From NCBI GenBank assembly GCA_050084985.1, contig JBITNC010000001.1:117242001-117306000 (forward strand): a stretch of 64,000 bases of DNA, read 5' to 3'. The first letter of the stretch is position 1. Each line of letters opens with the position of its first letter. The notes beneath the pieces were generated by a model. It had not been told where the DNA came from. It saw nothing but the letters and a program-made list of their open reading frames with translations, and did no database searches. This DNA is from Nageia nagi. Lineage: Eukaryota > Pinophyta. This document shows positions 1-11,168 of this stretch, piece by piece. Both the position numbers and the translations under genes were made by a program.

Positions 1-788
1 TGAGTATTAGAGCTTTAGCTGAGGATAACATGCTCAAATATGCATCATTCTTGCTCAAGAAAAATGAAAAACTAAATGAGACATTAGAGCTTAGAAGCCA
101 TAAGAAGTAGATTGTTTCCTATTCAAATGTTTATTTAGCTGATAAGTGATGGTTTCTTCAAATTCTTCTAATACGAAACACTAGGCTAAACATTGCCCTT
201 CAATTCAAGCATCCGGGCACACTTGTGGCAGAAGAATGAGAGCAGTAAGTGCAATAATATTAAAATGATCATTTAATTAATTCATTTGTTCATTTCATTT
301 ATTCAGACCACCTGCTCAAGCTAATTTATAATTCACATTTTTTATATTGAAAGAATAGTAGTAAGTTTGTATGACTGCCATGTACTATGGTTTTAAAGCA
401 ATTAACCTAGATTCTATGTGCAAATATTAGTAAGTTTGTATGATTCATGATTTAAATTGCACTTCCAAATGTATCTGAGATAGTTGACATCACCAAATCA
501 GGCCATGATCAAATGGCTTGGTTGAACAAGGAAAACTATCAGAGGACTCATGAATGCATCTAAGTGACAGACTTTGAAACTTCTAAGAAATTCCATTTCT
601 CATTTTTCTAGTATATTTAAGTGTGTATTGTTGCTTGTTCATATTGAAAGGTGGCGATTGATAGTTCTCAAAATAGCTTACTTTTGTTTAATTATCTGAC
701 TTACAAGACATGAGGAACAATAAAAAATTCTAGCGATCATCACCCATAAAGAAGTGTTCAGTATGCCAACATACCTTCCTTTGTGCAG
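1..788. other. Left-edge stretch, probably intron or upstream part of the Dabb gene; no exon recognised
   Basis: No open frame or domain is recognisable on either strand. The stretch ends in a pyrimidine-rich tract and the acceptor ttgtgcag at 781-788 that opens the first recognised exon of the Dabb gene. That exon starts with two bases of a split codon, so at least one earlier coding exon must exist, here or beyond the left edge. I could not find the expected N-terminal strand of the first Dabb domain, so the upstream intron may be long. Confidence 0.4.
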
Positions 789-2256
789 GTTCTGTTCTCA
801 ACAAGAACCCTGAAGGCTGTACTCACGCACTGTATATGCGGTTTGCTTCAAAAGAGGTTCTGGTAGAATTCTATAGAAATCCATTTCAATCAAGAGTTCT
901 AAATGAGTATGTCATTCCGTATTGTCATGTATGATCTGACATGTAAACACTTATCCATCTCATTTTCTAGTTCAAATTTCACTTTTCTTATGCTTTTGCA
1001 GATCAATTTTTGGGATTTTACAAATACTACTAGGTTCACTATAAGATAACATATATTTAGAGGTTTCAGTAAATTAATTTTGTTGTGGAGTTTAGCACAC
1101 AGAAAAACTATGGATATGAAATATTCAAGTAATACTTTGGGTTATTAGTGGATAAATCCATTACAATAAAAATTAGAATCTACCTATGGGCATGTCGTCT
1201 GAGCTGTATGTTTACATTTTTGTCAAATTTCTTAACAGGAGTCAATTTCAGTTGACTATGAAGCAGAAGTGGAGGATGATATCATACCTTTATTTCGTAG
1301 GGGAGAGGTTTGTTTGAAGCAATCTTATAAGCTTTATTTGGATGGTAATTGTAATGAAATTGTAGTTTCGAACTTTGTTCTTTATCCTTCTAATACTAAT
1401 ATTGCATTTTATAATTCTGTTGCTAGGAGCACACTGTTTTCATAGTGTTTATGCTGCTATGTTGCAGGATTTTGAATATGGCGTGGAGTTTTTCCTTCTA
1501 ATGTCAATCAATGGAGATGCTCCAGTAGATATTGTCAAAGGTGCATTAGATGCATTTGCAAACGTGATAGAGAAATTTGAATCAACAGTTATACAGTACA
1601 CTCAGGGTAAAAATAAATTGGAAAGGCATTACTGTACATTTCTATTTTTTTCAGTTTGGTCAATTTATTTTCTAAATGCATGCAGTATCCTAATTTTGCA
1701 CTTTTTCGTCTTGCTACCCTCTATTGTTTCTTTTCCAGGAACGAATTTCAACAGCAATAGCAAGGACTACACACATGGCATTGCAATACGATTTCCATCA
1801 GGTTGGTGGAATCCTGCATAAGTTAAATGACTTTCCAATTGATTCCTTCATATTTAAACTTTCCTACATTGAGCTAGAGGATAAACATCCTTTTAATGTT
1901 CAACTAACATACAGGTAAAATTTCTTTTGCAGAAAAGGCCCTGGAGATCTTTACGGGCAGTCCATTATATACTGATGTAAGATATATAATTTTGTGAACA
2001 TGATGTATATACAAAGAAATACATACCAGATTTTTGGCTTCCCACGGGTTATGGGCATTAATATATCTTCCAGAATGAAAATTAAATGTCATTTTTAACT
2101 TTTAAGCTATCTTTGTATAGTACAGTTACTCCCAGCTGCCTTTCTGACGCTGCAAGTTTTTAATCGCAGATATGGCAACAAAAGATTTTACCTATCACAA
2201 GAAAGACATTGACAATTTATTTTTTGGTTGATCCAATTGGTAAAATACTCATGTAG
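789..2256 (+). CDS. Stress-response A/B-barrel (Dabb) domain protein, plant two-domain type, 3' exons (5' end missing)
   Basis: Six exons read through without a stop: 789-928, 1239-1307, 1468-1606, 1739-1801, 1933-1976 and 2170-2256, ending in TAG at 2254-2256. All introns are GT-AG, for example CAT|gtatga at 928/929 and ttgcag|GATTTT at 1467/1468, and the phases agree. The product holds the end of one Dabb domain (CTHALYMRFASKEVL, then a terminus like PYCH) and a second complete one (GVEFFLLMSINGD, then YTHGIAIRFPS, then a WQQKILPITRK helix). The C-terminus VDPIGKILM resembles the plant UP3-like Dabb proteins as I remember them. Dabb proteins are small dimeric ferredoxin-like barrels induced by stress; their biochemical role is poorly known. 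The upstream exon or exons encoding the N-terminus are not seen. This is the only gene in the window that looks functional. The intron and frame evidence is strong; the family name rests on memory of motifs. Confidence 0.72.
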
Positions 2257-2990
2257 AAACGACATTCCGGCACTACCAGCAAACCATAAAGTGGAGCATA
2301 CTTTGGCTGCTGAGAACCTAGAGCTTAGGAGTTCCTTCTTAAGGACAATTTTTTTTTTGTCAGTTTATTTTCTGGTGCTTCCATGTTCTCAACTTCTCAT
2401 ACTATTCATGGCATTGTAACAAGTTAACTGACTTCTTTTATGCCTCAACTACTTGACTCTTAATGGAGTTGCACTCTTACAAGGTGCGAAATAGAACCAT
2501 AAGCTATACACTTTTTTGTCTCCACGGTACTTTCAATCAACTTATTATATCATTATGATTTTTTTGGACAATTCAATCTAATCTTCAGGAATCATTGCTA
2601 ATATTGACATACGTTTTGCCAAATTTATTTATGATTTTTTTTTCTATAAATAAAATGAATTACTTGCATATTGCAATGATCTAATCCAATTTCAGTGTTC
2701 GCAAAATTTATTCACTATGCGTGTTGTGTATGGATCTTTGATGCAAGCATGTGAACCATAATTTGCTTTTTCCAAATTGGAATTTATGTGTATTGGTAAG
2801 CATGTCTTGCATGTACGTATCATTGAATTTGCAGCGGCCCTAGGGAGGAACCACCAGCAACATAATGTGTATGAACAAATACATATCCAGTAAGAACTAG
2901 AGAATTTCAGGCGATAAATGCTTCAAAATGACACTAAAAGAGGGAAGCTGCTTCTTTTGGTTCAATTGTTTAACGTTCTAGAGAATTTGA
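2257..2990 (+). other. Probable 3' UTR and downstream flank of the Dabb gene
   Basis: AT-rich sequence directly after the Dabb stop codon, without a domain. An AATAAA-type polyadenylation signal lies at 2649-2654 within a T/A-rich tract, which would give a 3' UTR of about 400 bases. Downstream, gaatttgcag near 2826-2835 resembles a splice acceptor, but no coding frame follows it. Confidence 0.35.
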
Positions 2991-3029
2991 GGGACAAAAT
3001 AATTCATGTATTTGTAGTAAATAGAATGT

Positions 3030-3250
3030 GCATTAACCTAGCCGTCCCATTCTCTTCACGCAACCGGGCTGCCCAATCAATCCATGCGAGACAGTCCACC
3101 GAGAGCATTGAAACCTCCTTTCGTTTCTCTACTCGCTCACAACCAAGTAAAAGACTCAGGAATCTCCAGCGTATCTCCAACCACACTATCTCTGCCCCAC
3201 CGTCTCCTCATGTCTTCCTTCCTGTTGGCAGTGCACACATTTTTGTCTAT
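3030..3250. other. GC-richer, CT-rich segment of unknown origin
   Basis: Base composition rises sharply against the AT-rich surroundings, with repeated CTC, CCAC and TCTCC words and several CpGs. It resembles a plant 5' leader or first exon. A short + frame from 3084 to 3275 is rich in Ser, Pro and Leu, but it has no recognisable domain and runs into the poly(T) of the neighbouring SINE. It could be the decapitated start of another gene or captured gene sequence. Confidence 0.25.
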
Positions 3251-3253
3251 CAA

Positions 3254-3402
3254 TTTTTTTTTTTTTTTCGGATGAGACTACAAGTTTGTGCCGGGCAAGG
3301 GATACCTGCCATATGTTACATATTCATTTATCTGTGAGGGGGAGATTTGAACCTGAGACCTCTCATTAACCATTTGAGAGATTTCAACTAGCTACCCCTC
3401 TT
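3254..3402 (-). mobile_element. tRNA-derived SINE, minus orientation
   Basis: Read on the minus strand it begins near 3402 with GAGGGGTAGCTAGTTG (polymerase III box A-like). About 40 bases later it has GGTTCAAATCTCC (box B-like), followed by a tRNA-unrelated body. It ends in a 15-base oligo(A), seen as oligo(T) at 3254-3268 on the plus strand. Length, promoter spacing and tail fit plant SINEs. I could not define a clean target-site duplication. Confidence 0.55.
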
Positions 3403-3765
3403 TTCAACTCCCCTACAAGTGCAGGATAAAATTTTTAATTTTGATTTTTTTTGTCAATTAAATATTTACTACCCAAGAAAAGAAGGAATTAAAATTTGAA
3501 GGAGATAGTTGATTCAGCCAAGCAAAAGGAGGAGATAGGATATAAAAATTAATCAAAGGTAAGCATAGTGGAAGATCCAAATTATTTTTTTGCCTAACAA
3601 ATATTAATTGGAGTGAGATTTATGTGCCCAACATACAACTAGCAAAAATAAAGATTGAAGACAAATAATCTATTTTGATTATTTCTATGGACATAATCAA
3701 TCTCATAAATTTTTTTAAGGGAGTATTAAAAATCAAGACCTTCAAAAGTCACACAATTCAATAAT
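3403..3765. other. Intergenic stretch, nothing recognised
   Basis: AT-rich sequence between two SINE-like pieces. No open frame, terminal repeat or domain was seen. Confidence 0.5.
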
Positions 3766-3769
3766 TATA

Positions 3770-3960
3770 CAAGGTGAAGCTTATGGTGTATTGGCAAAAC
3801 ATCACAATTGTGAAGAAGTTACAAATTCAAATCCCTTCACAATGACTTAAAATTTTAGTTTTGACATGTACTTAATTATTATTTAAGATAAATATTAAAA
3901 GTGAAGATATTAAATTTATTTTTGAGCCCACCTCATTAATACCTTAGAGGAGATTAAAAC
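3770..3960 (+). mobile_element. SINE-like fragment, plus orientation
   Basis: A box A-like TGGTGTATTGG at 3784-3794 and a box B-like ACAAATTCAAATCCC at 3821-3835 have the usual polymerase III spacing. The body after box B is AT-rich and no poly(A) tail is obvious. The boundaries are approximate and it may be truncated. Confidence 0.4.
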
Positions 3961-4179
3961 GATTTTTGAAGGTAAATTGATAATGGAAGCTTTACAAACT
4001 TTGAAGAGAGTGATTTTTTTGCAAATTGGTGCGTGAAGATCGTTGATAAGAAGACCAAAACTTGCAAAATAAATATGGCCTACATAGCCCCAAAAATTTT
4101 ATTGCCCGATTCCCAAGTATTGAATGATACTAACTATGTCTCTTGAAGAATGAAGATTCAAACAATCTTATAGATTGAA

Positions 4180-5815
4180 GAATGATGAGAAATTGTAATT
4201 TGAAAAGAAATTCGTCCAATGACAATTGCTGAAGGCCAAACCAAGTTTGATCGAAGAACAAAGAAAGCTCGTATGATCATTTTCCTTGGCATTTAATATG
4301 ATGTACAACATCATGTTTAAGAATACAAAGATGCTACAGAATCATGGAAGAAATTGTAACAAGTGTTTTGCATCAAAGGATCAAATTAGATCCTCCATTT
4401 GCAAGGATAATTACACACCTTGAAATTGAAAAGTGGTGAACAAATTGAATCTTTTCTTCGCAAAGTTGTGTACCTCCATGCTTCCCTCATGGAATTAGAT
4501 GAGATAGTGGAAGATAAGCTCCTTGTACCCATTGTCTTGAGAAAACTCTTGGAGACATACTGTACCTTTGTGACAACCTTGAACATCTTGAAGCAAACAC
4601 CTGATTTCGAAGAGTTGTAAACATGTTGCAACAACAAGAAGCTTCACATGCATCTTCCCATGAAGAGGAATAAGCCATGATGTCCAATCAAAGAGATAAT
4701 GAGTCTTTCTAGCAAAAATGAAAAGATAAAAATTTCTCATAATCTAATGATAAGCAGAAGAAGAGTTGTATGATTTATGGCAAGAAAGGGCATGAATTGC
4801 AGGATTTGGTACAATTCTTTTGCTCAAGGCTCTTTGAGCAATAAGAATCCAAAACAAAAGTGACCAAATCCTCAGAATCAAGGGGAGTGGAAACAAAGAT
4901 GACCACCTAGACACGTAGACAACAATAAGGAAATATTGCCAATGATACTGATGAAGTGATTGATAGAGTTGAAAATCTCAGCTTGTTCATCAAAAGAAAC
5001 CTTCAACTTCATCCACTTGGTATGTTGATTTTGATGCTTCCAAGCAAGTGACTGATTGAAAGAATTGGTTTGTTTCTTTGGACAAAAACTCATATCCTTG
5101 TCAAGTACATTTGGACGATGTCACATACCATGATGCAAGGATGATGTTCAAGTCCATCTTGGAAAGAACAACTATTAGATCAAAGAGGTCTTGTATGTGC
5201 CAAGACTCATAAAGAACCTCTTGTTAGTTAGTCATATGTTGGACAACAATATGAAGGTGGAGTTTGACATTGTAAATGGAAAGAAGGTTTGGTTCATTGG
5301 GGAAAAATACAAAGACTTTCGAGTTATAGGAAAAGGTCAAGGAGTTGGGAAGATATTTTTGCTTGATGTTGTAGTTTCCAACAATCAAACTCTCAATGTT
5401 TGTGTTGCGAATGTCACCACCCTTTGGAACTGACAATTTGGATACATGAATCCAAACTACCTAATCACTTTACAAAGAAGGATATGGTATGTGGTCTTCC
5501 ATCTCTTGCTTCTCCTACTAATGTTTGTTCTACTTGCATCATGAGGAAACAACATAAACTTCCATTGGAGGCTAACACACATTATGCTACATGACCTCTT
5601 GATGTGATTCACATCGATATGTGACCCATGAGTGCTAGTAACATTAGTTGTAGATACTTCCTTTTGTTCGTTGATGATTACTCAAGAAAAATGTGGGTGT
5701 ACCTATTGAAAACAAATGATGAAACATTTCAGTATTTCAAAGAGTTCAAAGCTCGTGTGGAGAATTCCACTAGTCATCATATCCATGTTCTATGCTCATA
5801 TCCAGGTGTATCCAT
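4180..5815 (+). pseudogene. Copia-K: decayed Ty1/copia gag-protease-integrase relic, truncated in integrase
   Basis: Domains follow copia order. A UBN2-type gag segment lies at 4420-4620 (SGEQIESFLRKVVYLHASL). A CCHC knuckle near 4765-4815 survives as CMIYGKKGHE with later Cys lost. The protease site near 5015-5050 reads WYVDFDASKQVT where active copies have D-S/T-G. A pre-integrase zinc region occupies 5191-5433. The start of the integrase core occupies 5440-5815 (HIDM, then FVDDYSRKMWVYLL). Several stops and frameshifts interrupt it, and no LTR, RT or RNase H follows; a hAT-like relic begins immediately after. It belongs to a different copia group from Copia-B. Confidence 0.75.
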
Positions 5816-5829
5816 AAATGATATGAAGA

Positions 5830-6660
5830 GAAGTGGCGAAATGAGATGAAGTGCTGATACAATTTAGGAAAACGGTGGGATGATACAACAATAATTGGAA
5901 AAGGTAAATCAATCCCACTTAGCTTTTATGATTATGTAGTTTTCTATTGTATTTTAAATATTGAAAGAAGGTAAGACAATCTTATATATTCTCCATTATA
6001 GAAATTTCTTGCCATTTGTAGGTATGCAAAGTTTCCATTTACCAAAATCCCACTAGCCAAAGACTAGTGCTTGGGAAATGAAAAAATATCTTGGAGCCGT
6101 GAATATGGAACATTTAAAAGAGAAGGTAATAGAATCAAAATTTATTTTATTATTTATTGATGAGGTTACAACTATTGAACATACATCATAGGTTTGAATG
6201 CATGTTTATGTGTATCAATAATAAAAAAAGCTTGAGGAAATCTCACTTATTAAGAGTACACAAAATGTCAAAAAGTTGTAACATTGAAAATCTATACAAT
6301 CTTGTTGTAAGTAGTCTAAAGGATATAGAATGTATAAATGACTATGACATAGCTACCAAGTTGATATGTGTAGGAGTTTATGTTTAATCTATAATGCAAG
6401 GTCATAGGAATAGTCTCTATGTTAAACTTCATACAACATTTGAACGTTATATGATTCCAATTCATTGCATAGCTCATATAATGAATCTTTACTACAAGAT
6501 TATGACCAGATTCCATAATGTTACAAAGTTGGAAGATTTGGTTAATGGCATACATCATTAATTTTGCAATTGTTCAAAAAGGATTTTAGAATTTCAACAA
6601 TTCATAGAGGGTGGAACAAATGGTATAGAATATCTTCCTCCATGATATAAAAAATTGATC
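5830..6660 (+). pseudogene. hAT-superfamily transposase relic (DUF4371-like), heavily decayed
   Basis: An interrupted + strand frame contains IMQGHRNSLYVKL, then MIPIHCIAHIMNLYYKI, then CNCSKRILEFQQFIE. These match the order of motifs in plant hAT-like zinc-finger transposases of the DUF4371 type: an HRNGV-like motif, an I-H-C-x-A-H motif, and a 'sprKRhlEF' segment. An open stretch from 6157 to 6387 precedes them. No terminal inverted repeats are visible, and both ends are cut by retroelement relics. It is non-functional. Confidence 0.55.
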
Positions 6661-6734
6661 CAACTTTATTTAGACTTAGCTCAATGGGAAGGTTCATAAC
6701 TCCCATATATTATTTCTCTACATTATCAAAGCCT

Positions 6735-7762
6735 TCATTTTTCACTTATGGGTAACCCTTTATCCTTGAAATGTATTATGGACTCTATTGAACAAATATT
6801 CATGCCCAAACCTATATCAATAATATCTCTCTTGACATTTACACTAAACATATTCACTTTGACATAAAGAGATAAACTTTGTTCAATCACATCCTTTAAT
6901 GGGAGATTACTATCACCAAATAGGATTATACTCACATTTTTTAAAATAATCCAACATTTCTCTAAAGATATTTACAAGATTAGCACCAATGGGTTGACTC
7001 TTAAAAGAATTAATAAAATATTTCTATGTTCTTTAGAAAGCATAAGTAAATAATATAAACTAATTTTAGCATAGCATGTTTAAGTAGTTCAATAATATTA
7101 TAAGAATTAAAATGTTAAAGAACATCATTTCTTTGAATAATAACAAGATTAACCTTACATTTTTTCTTAGCTTTTCCTGCATAAGCACAATAATCATGGA
7201 TGATCATGTTGACCATTATGTTGTGGTTGATGGCTTCATTAGATGCTTCAAAATTGATATACTTAATCTTTCCATTTTCTAAAAGTGTATACAACTTTCT
7301 CTTCACATCCACACAGCTATTGGTTTTGTCCCCCTTTACTTGATGATACATACAATAAGAGCCTTCTTTATACTAATGAGGTTTCTCCTTACCAATCGTT
7401 GAATTCTCATTCTTTTTTAACTTAAACCAATCATCTAGCTAGATAATATTGAACTATTTATTTAGGAGCCATCAAAATTTAAAATTAGGGTTCTACTTTC
7501 TTTTGATCCATTATTTTAAGTAGTTTCAATCACATTAACCTTTTCATCTTCCTTTTTGGTGTATATTTTCTATGAATTTTTCTTTGAAGAACTTGAATAT
7601 TTAAATACATTCATTTGGAATAAACATTTTTCCTTATGTATCAACTTATATGCCATTTCTATAAAAGGACCATACTCGTAATCAATGACATATTGCTTCA
7701 ATCCAATGATAATATTCTCTAAGAAATATTTTTAATATTCATTTCTAAAAGTGTGTAATCAA
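6735..7762 (-). pseudogene. Gypsy-A, left arm: Ty3/gypsy gag tail and protease relic
   Basis: Read on the minus strand, 7690-7620 carries a gag segment (YVIDYEYGPFIEMAYKLIH). A knuckle-like piece follows at 7351-7115 (MYHQVKGDKTNSCVDVKRKL). The aspartic protease at 6935-6735 keeps a DIGLGMNICSIESI core, where active relatives have D-G/T-G-A. Copia-B interrupts it at 7763, and the frame continues at 57438 on the far side of that element. It is the outermost and oldest recognisable host of the nested stack. RT and integrase are absent; the relic stops near 6735 beside the hAT-like relic. Confidence 0.65.
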
Positions 7763-7767
7763 TTGAA

Positions 7768-8238
7768 TGTTGAGAATTGAGGCATGTTGACTTGAAAATT
7801 CAATCTCTATCTTGATATTTTCACTTTCTATTTATAAATGTAATTAGGACCACATTTCATTAAGCTCAAAATATTGTGGCCCCCATGTTTCTACCAAAAA
7901 ATGATCATGTTTCAGTATTGTTAGTTTTACCAGTAATTGGTGAGTTTCATTTTAGTTGTTTGGTTATTTCAGTTGCATTAGAGGTTGTAATAAGTTTCTT
8001 GAATGATACAAAACATCTTAGCACTATAAATTAGTTGGTCTTTCATTTTGTTTGGTTGGATTGATGTAAGAGACATGAGATCAAGTAAATTAGCATCCAA
8101 AATTGTAATGCAAAGTGTTTGATAGAATTTCATTTACCATTGAAGTCTAAATAAAGCTTGCATTTTAATCCCAATTTGTATTGATACTTTTAGATTTTTG
8201 AATGTATGATTGTATTTATGTTTTAACATCAAAATTCA
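7768..8238 (+). repeat. Copia-B 5' LTR
   Basis: It starts TGTTGAGAATT and ends in ATTCA directly before the primer-binding site. It matches 56977-57432 along its length, with shared blocks such as CTTGATATTTTCACTTT, GATAGAAT and GAAGTCTAAATAAAGCTTG. The AATAAA in that last block is the likely polyadenylation signal. Confidence 0.85.
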
Positions 8239-8252
8239 TTTGGTATCAAAGT
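8239..8252 (+). other. Copia-B primer-binding site (tRNA-iMet type)
   Basis: TTTGGTATCAAAGT lies immediately downstream of the 5' LTR and matches the canonical TGGTATCAGAGC with one change. This fixes both the LTR end and the plus orientation. Confidence 0.85.
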
Positions 8253-8344
8253 AAGAAGATTATTTTGTGGATTTGAGAAACCTCTGGTATTTACTGGTAA
8301 AATTTATTATTTTTTTTGGAAATCCTAGTTCTTGTTATAGAGTG

Positions 8345-8649
8345 CTCTCATGTCCATCAACACAAACTCACTTCCAATTTTTGAATTTCATGGCTCAAAT
8401 TGAGTACTAGAGCATCAAAATGATGATATTATTAGAAGGAGAAAATTTGTGGGATATTGTAGAAGATGGATACATTGAGCATGACGATTAGAGTATTTTG
8501 GTTGAAGATGCTAAGAAGACCATGAAGGAGAATAAGAAGAATAACTCCCTTGCATTATACCATGTACAATATGCTCTAGATGAGAGCATTTTTCCTAGAA
8601 TTGCAAGTTGTAAAACAACCAGTGAAGAATGGAAAGCATTAAAGGAAGG
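8345..8649 (+). pseudogene. Copia-B gag, N-terminal part
   Basis: Decayed frame with FEFHG near the start, then LLEGENLWDIVEDGYI and DESIFPRIASCKTTSEEWKAL, the typical N-terminal half of UBN2-type copia gag. It stops abruptly at GAAGG (8645-8649), the target site of Gypsy-C. The sentence continues in frame at 38414 (GAA GGT TAC CAA GGG), giving EEWKALKEG joined to YQGSVQ. Two in-frame stops are present in this part. Confidence 0.8.
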
Positions 8650-9471
8650 TATTGAATGTTTTTAGTGACCCTTAAGATTAACCTAAATAGTAACTATATT
8701 AAAACATGAACATGTGATAATGTATTATCCTTATCATTAACTAAGATAAAATATGGATCAACAGTAATGAATAACAAATAACAATAATATAACTATGAAC
8801 GATTGTAATAATAAATAACATATCTAGATTATTAGATCAAGATAACAAACAAACTAATGAGATTGGGATCAAGTGAGAGATAAATACCTACAAACCTTAC
8901 CTAGATGATGAAGATTATATGCATATAGGATCTTGTAAAAGATAAAGACCTTGGTATGCAAATCTCCACAAAGCATAATAGATTGGAATGATAATGTAGA
9001 TGCTTGTAGGAATGCTAACACTAGGTCCCAAATGATAGCATTGACGCATATGATAGCAAAATTCTAAGCATCCAAAGGAGTGGAGTTTGCAACCATGATC
9101 CAAAGAACAATAGATAGTTGACAAATCAAGCCAAACATATAATTGCAAAATATGGAATAACATATATGCTTGTGATAACAAGATCCTAATATTAGTAGGT
9201 GGCATTGATAAAAATCACAAATTTGAAGTGGTACTAGCTATTGAGATTGAAATCTTGATAACTTTTCCTACAATCATACTTACCCTTTTATATACAAGAT
9301 AACCTCCAAATTCCCTTAAGGAATGCTAGCACCAATGTTGGGATACCTAGCACATAAAACTATAAGATTGCACGAGAAAGGACCAAGAAGACATTGGTAA
9401 CATGATATAAGACTTCTATAATAAAACACTTAACGAGAACATATTAGGTGGACCAAAATTAAGTGTTAACA
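8650..9471 (-). repeat. Gypsy-C 3' LTR
   Basis: Matches 37601-38413 throughout, starting (T)TTGAATGTTTTTAGTGA and ending AAGTGTTAACA. Apparent short open frames here and in the sister LTR are not genes. A perfect 16-bp inverted repeat straddles its inner end (9427-9442 and 9471-9486). Confidence 0.85.
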
Positions 9472-11165
9472 TGTTCTCGTTAAGTGAAATACAAATTAAA
9501 TTAATTTTGTATAATGAAGTGAAATGAACTTGAAATATAATTGTGTTCGCAAAGGACACATAAAAGAAAGAGAAGAAGAATTTGACACTTCCTTGATTTT
9601 GTTGTAGAACCATTTGATCATCAAATTTTGATGATATATGCTACCAGCTATTTTCGTATATTGTGAAATGAAATGGCTCTCCATAGAATGAGAACAACCA
9701 AGAGCAAAGAATAAATTGAAAAATTGAGACAAAACATACCACCTTCCAAAATTATACATGATCACAACTCCTAAAAGATATAGCAATGATAATGAAAGCA
9801 ATAATCATCATAAGTGCATGCTATCATCATGGTGACACTTAATTCCCTTTTTATGAATAAAAATAATCACAAAAGAACCAAGCATCCTATTCATAGACTC
9901 ATACACAACATTTCATCATAAAATATATATCAACAAAGAGAGAGGATGAAATTAATATAATATGCATACATCATCATGAAAGCACTAAATATCTTATTAA
10001 TAGATAAAAATCATCACATAAATCCCTAATGCCTCATTCATGGATGAACACATATGATCATAAAGAATTATCATGGTTATGGTTAGTTTAAACCTAACCA
10101 ATAAAGGTACTAAACTCAAATGAGGGTCACACCATCATGGAAGCAAAATGTTACCCCATTCATAGGTGCACATCGTCATGGAGGCAAATAATGCCCCAGT
10201 CGTGGATGTATAGAATGATAAAGTGATAAATGCCCAACCCAAAGGGTTATCATATTACAATATATAAGATTTTATCGATGTATTCCTAGTAAAAACATAC
10301 AATAATGACGCTAAACAAGATGATAAATTCCTAATCGAAAGAGTTGTCATATTCTAGGATATGGGATTTTGTCAATGTCTTCCTCGTAAATTCATATATA
10401 AATCAAACCAAACAAAGTGATAAATTCATAACCATAAGTGTTTCCATATTCATTAATATAATGATCATAAAGACATAACAATAATGGTTATTTATTATCC
10501 ACCCAATGAAGACATGGCAATTTTTTTCAAAATAGAATTTCACATTTTTGAATAGTTTTGTCAAAGAAATAACATGATCAAGTAATAAGATGCAATTTCA
10601 TAAACACCATATATTAATTTGTTAAATGTATTAAATTATATAATAATAAAGAAATAATACCTAGACTTACTAATAGAAACTAAAATATTTACATATTTAT
10701 TAGTATGAATGCTGATCCTAGCACTAGCACTATAGAAAGCATTGACACCAATCTAATTATCAAATCTCAAATTAAATTCTGACAAGTACCGAGAAACCCA
10801 TAAATTCATTTGAAAAAATTGATAAATCCTCAGCTAACAGTGTTCTATTACTTTCAATGCATCAACTGAACAATCCACCAACTCAAATTAGGAAAACCTA
10901 TTTTGCTGAACCTTATCTGATGAGTGGTTTTTGAAGAAAATGATATCTCTTAGACCAAATACCTAACAATGCCTCCAAGTTACTGTAAATCATAAAAAAG
11001 ACCAATGTAGATGTTGAGATTTGTAAAAAAAAAATCTATAGAAGTCAACACTAACGCTAGGATGACAAAACAAAAAGTGAGCCAAGATAGGTATTTGAGA
11101 CTCCCAAACAACCTCCTGAAAAAATTTGAATACCCAAATCTTGATACAACACTAGTGATAAGTTT
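9472..11165 (-). other. Gypsy-C non-coding spacer between integrase and 3' LTR, with tandem repeats
   Basis: No domain is recognised. About 10220-10450 holds roughly two and a half diverged copies of a ~100-bp unit (gataaat...catatt...gtcttcctcgtaa). About 10000-10200 holds shorter repeats with catcatggaagca-type words. No clear polypurine tract precedes the 3' LTR. In the orientation of the element this is the 3' untranslated region. Confidence 0.5.
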
Positions 11166-11168
11166 CTC

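Noticed and set aside
1375-1821. Single 148-codon frame as an intron-less gene
   Set aside because: It runs through two introns with canonical GT-AG borders; the protein-like parts match Dabb only after splicing.
8915-9801. Open frames of 96 and 101 codons on the minus strand
   Set aside because: They lie in the Gypsy-C LTR and its adjoining spacer, lack any domain, and are not conserved in the sister LTR.
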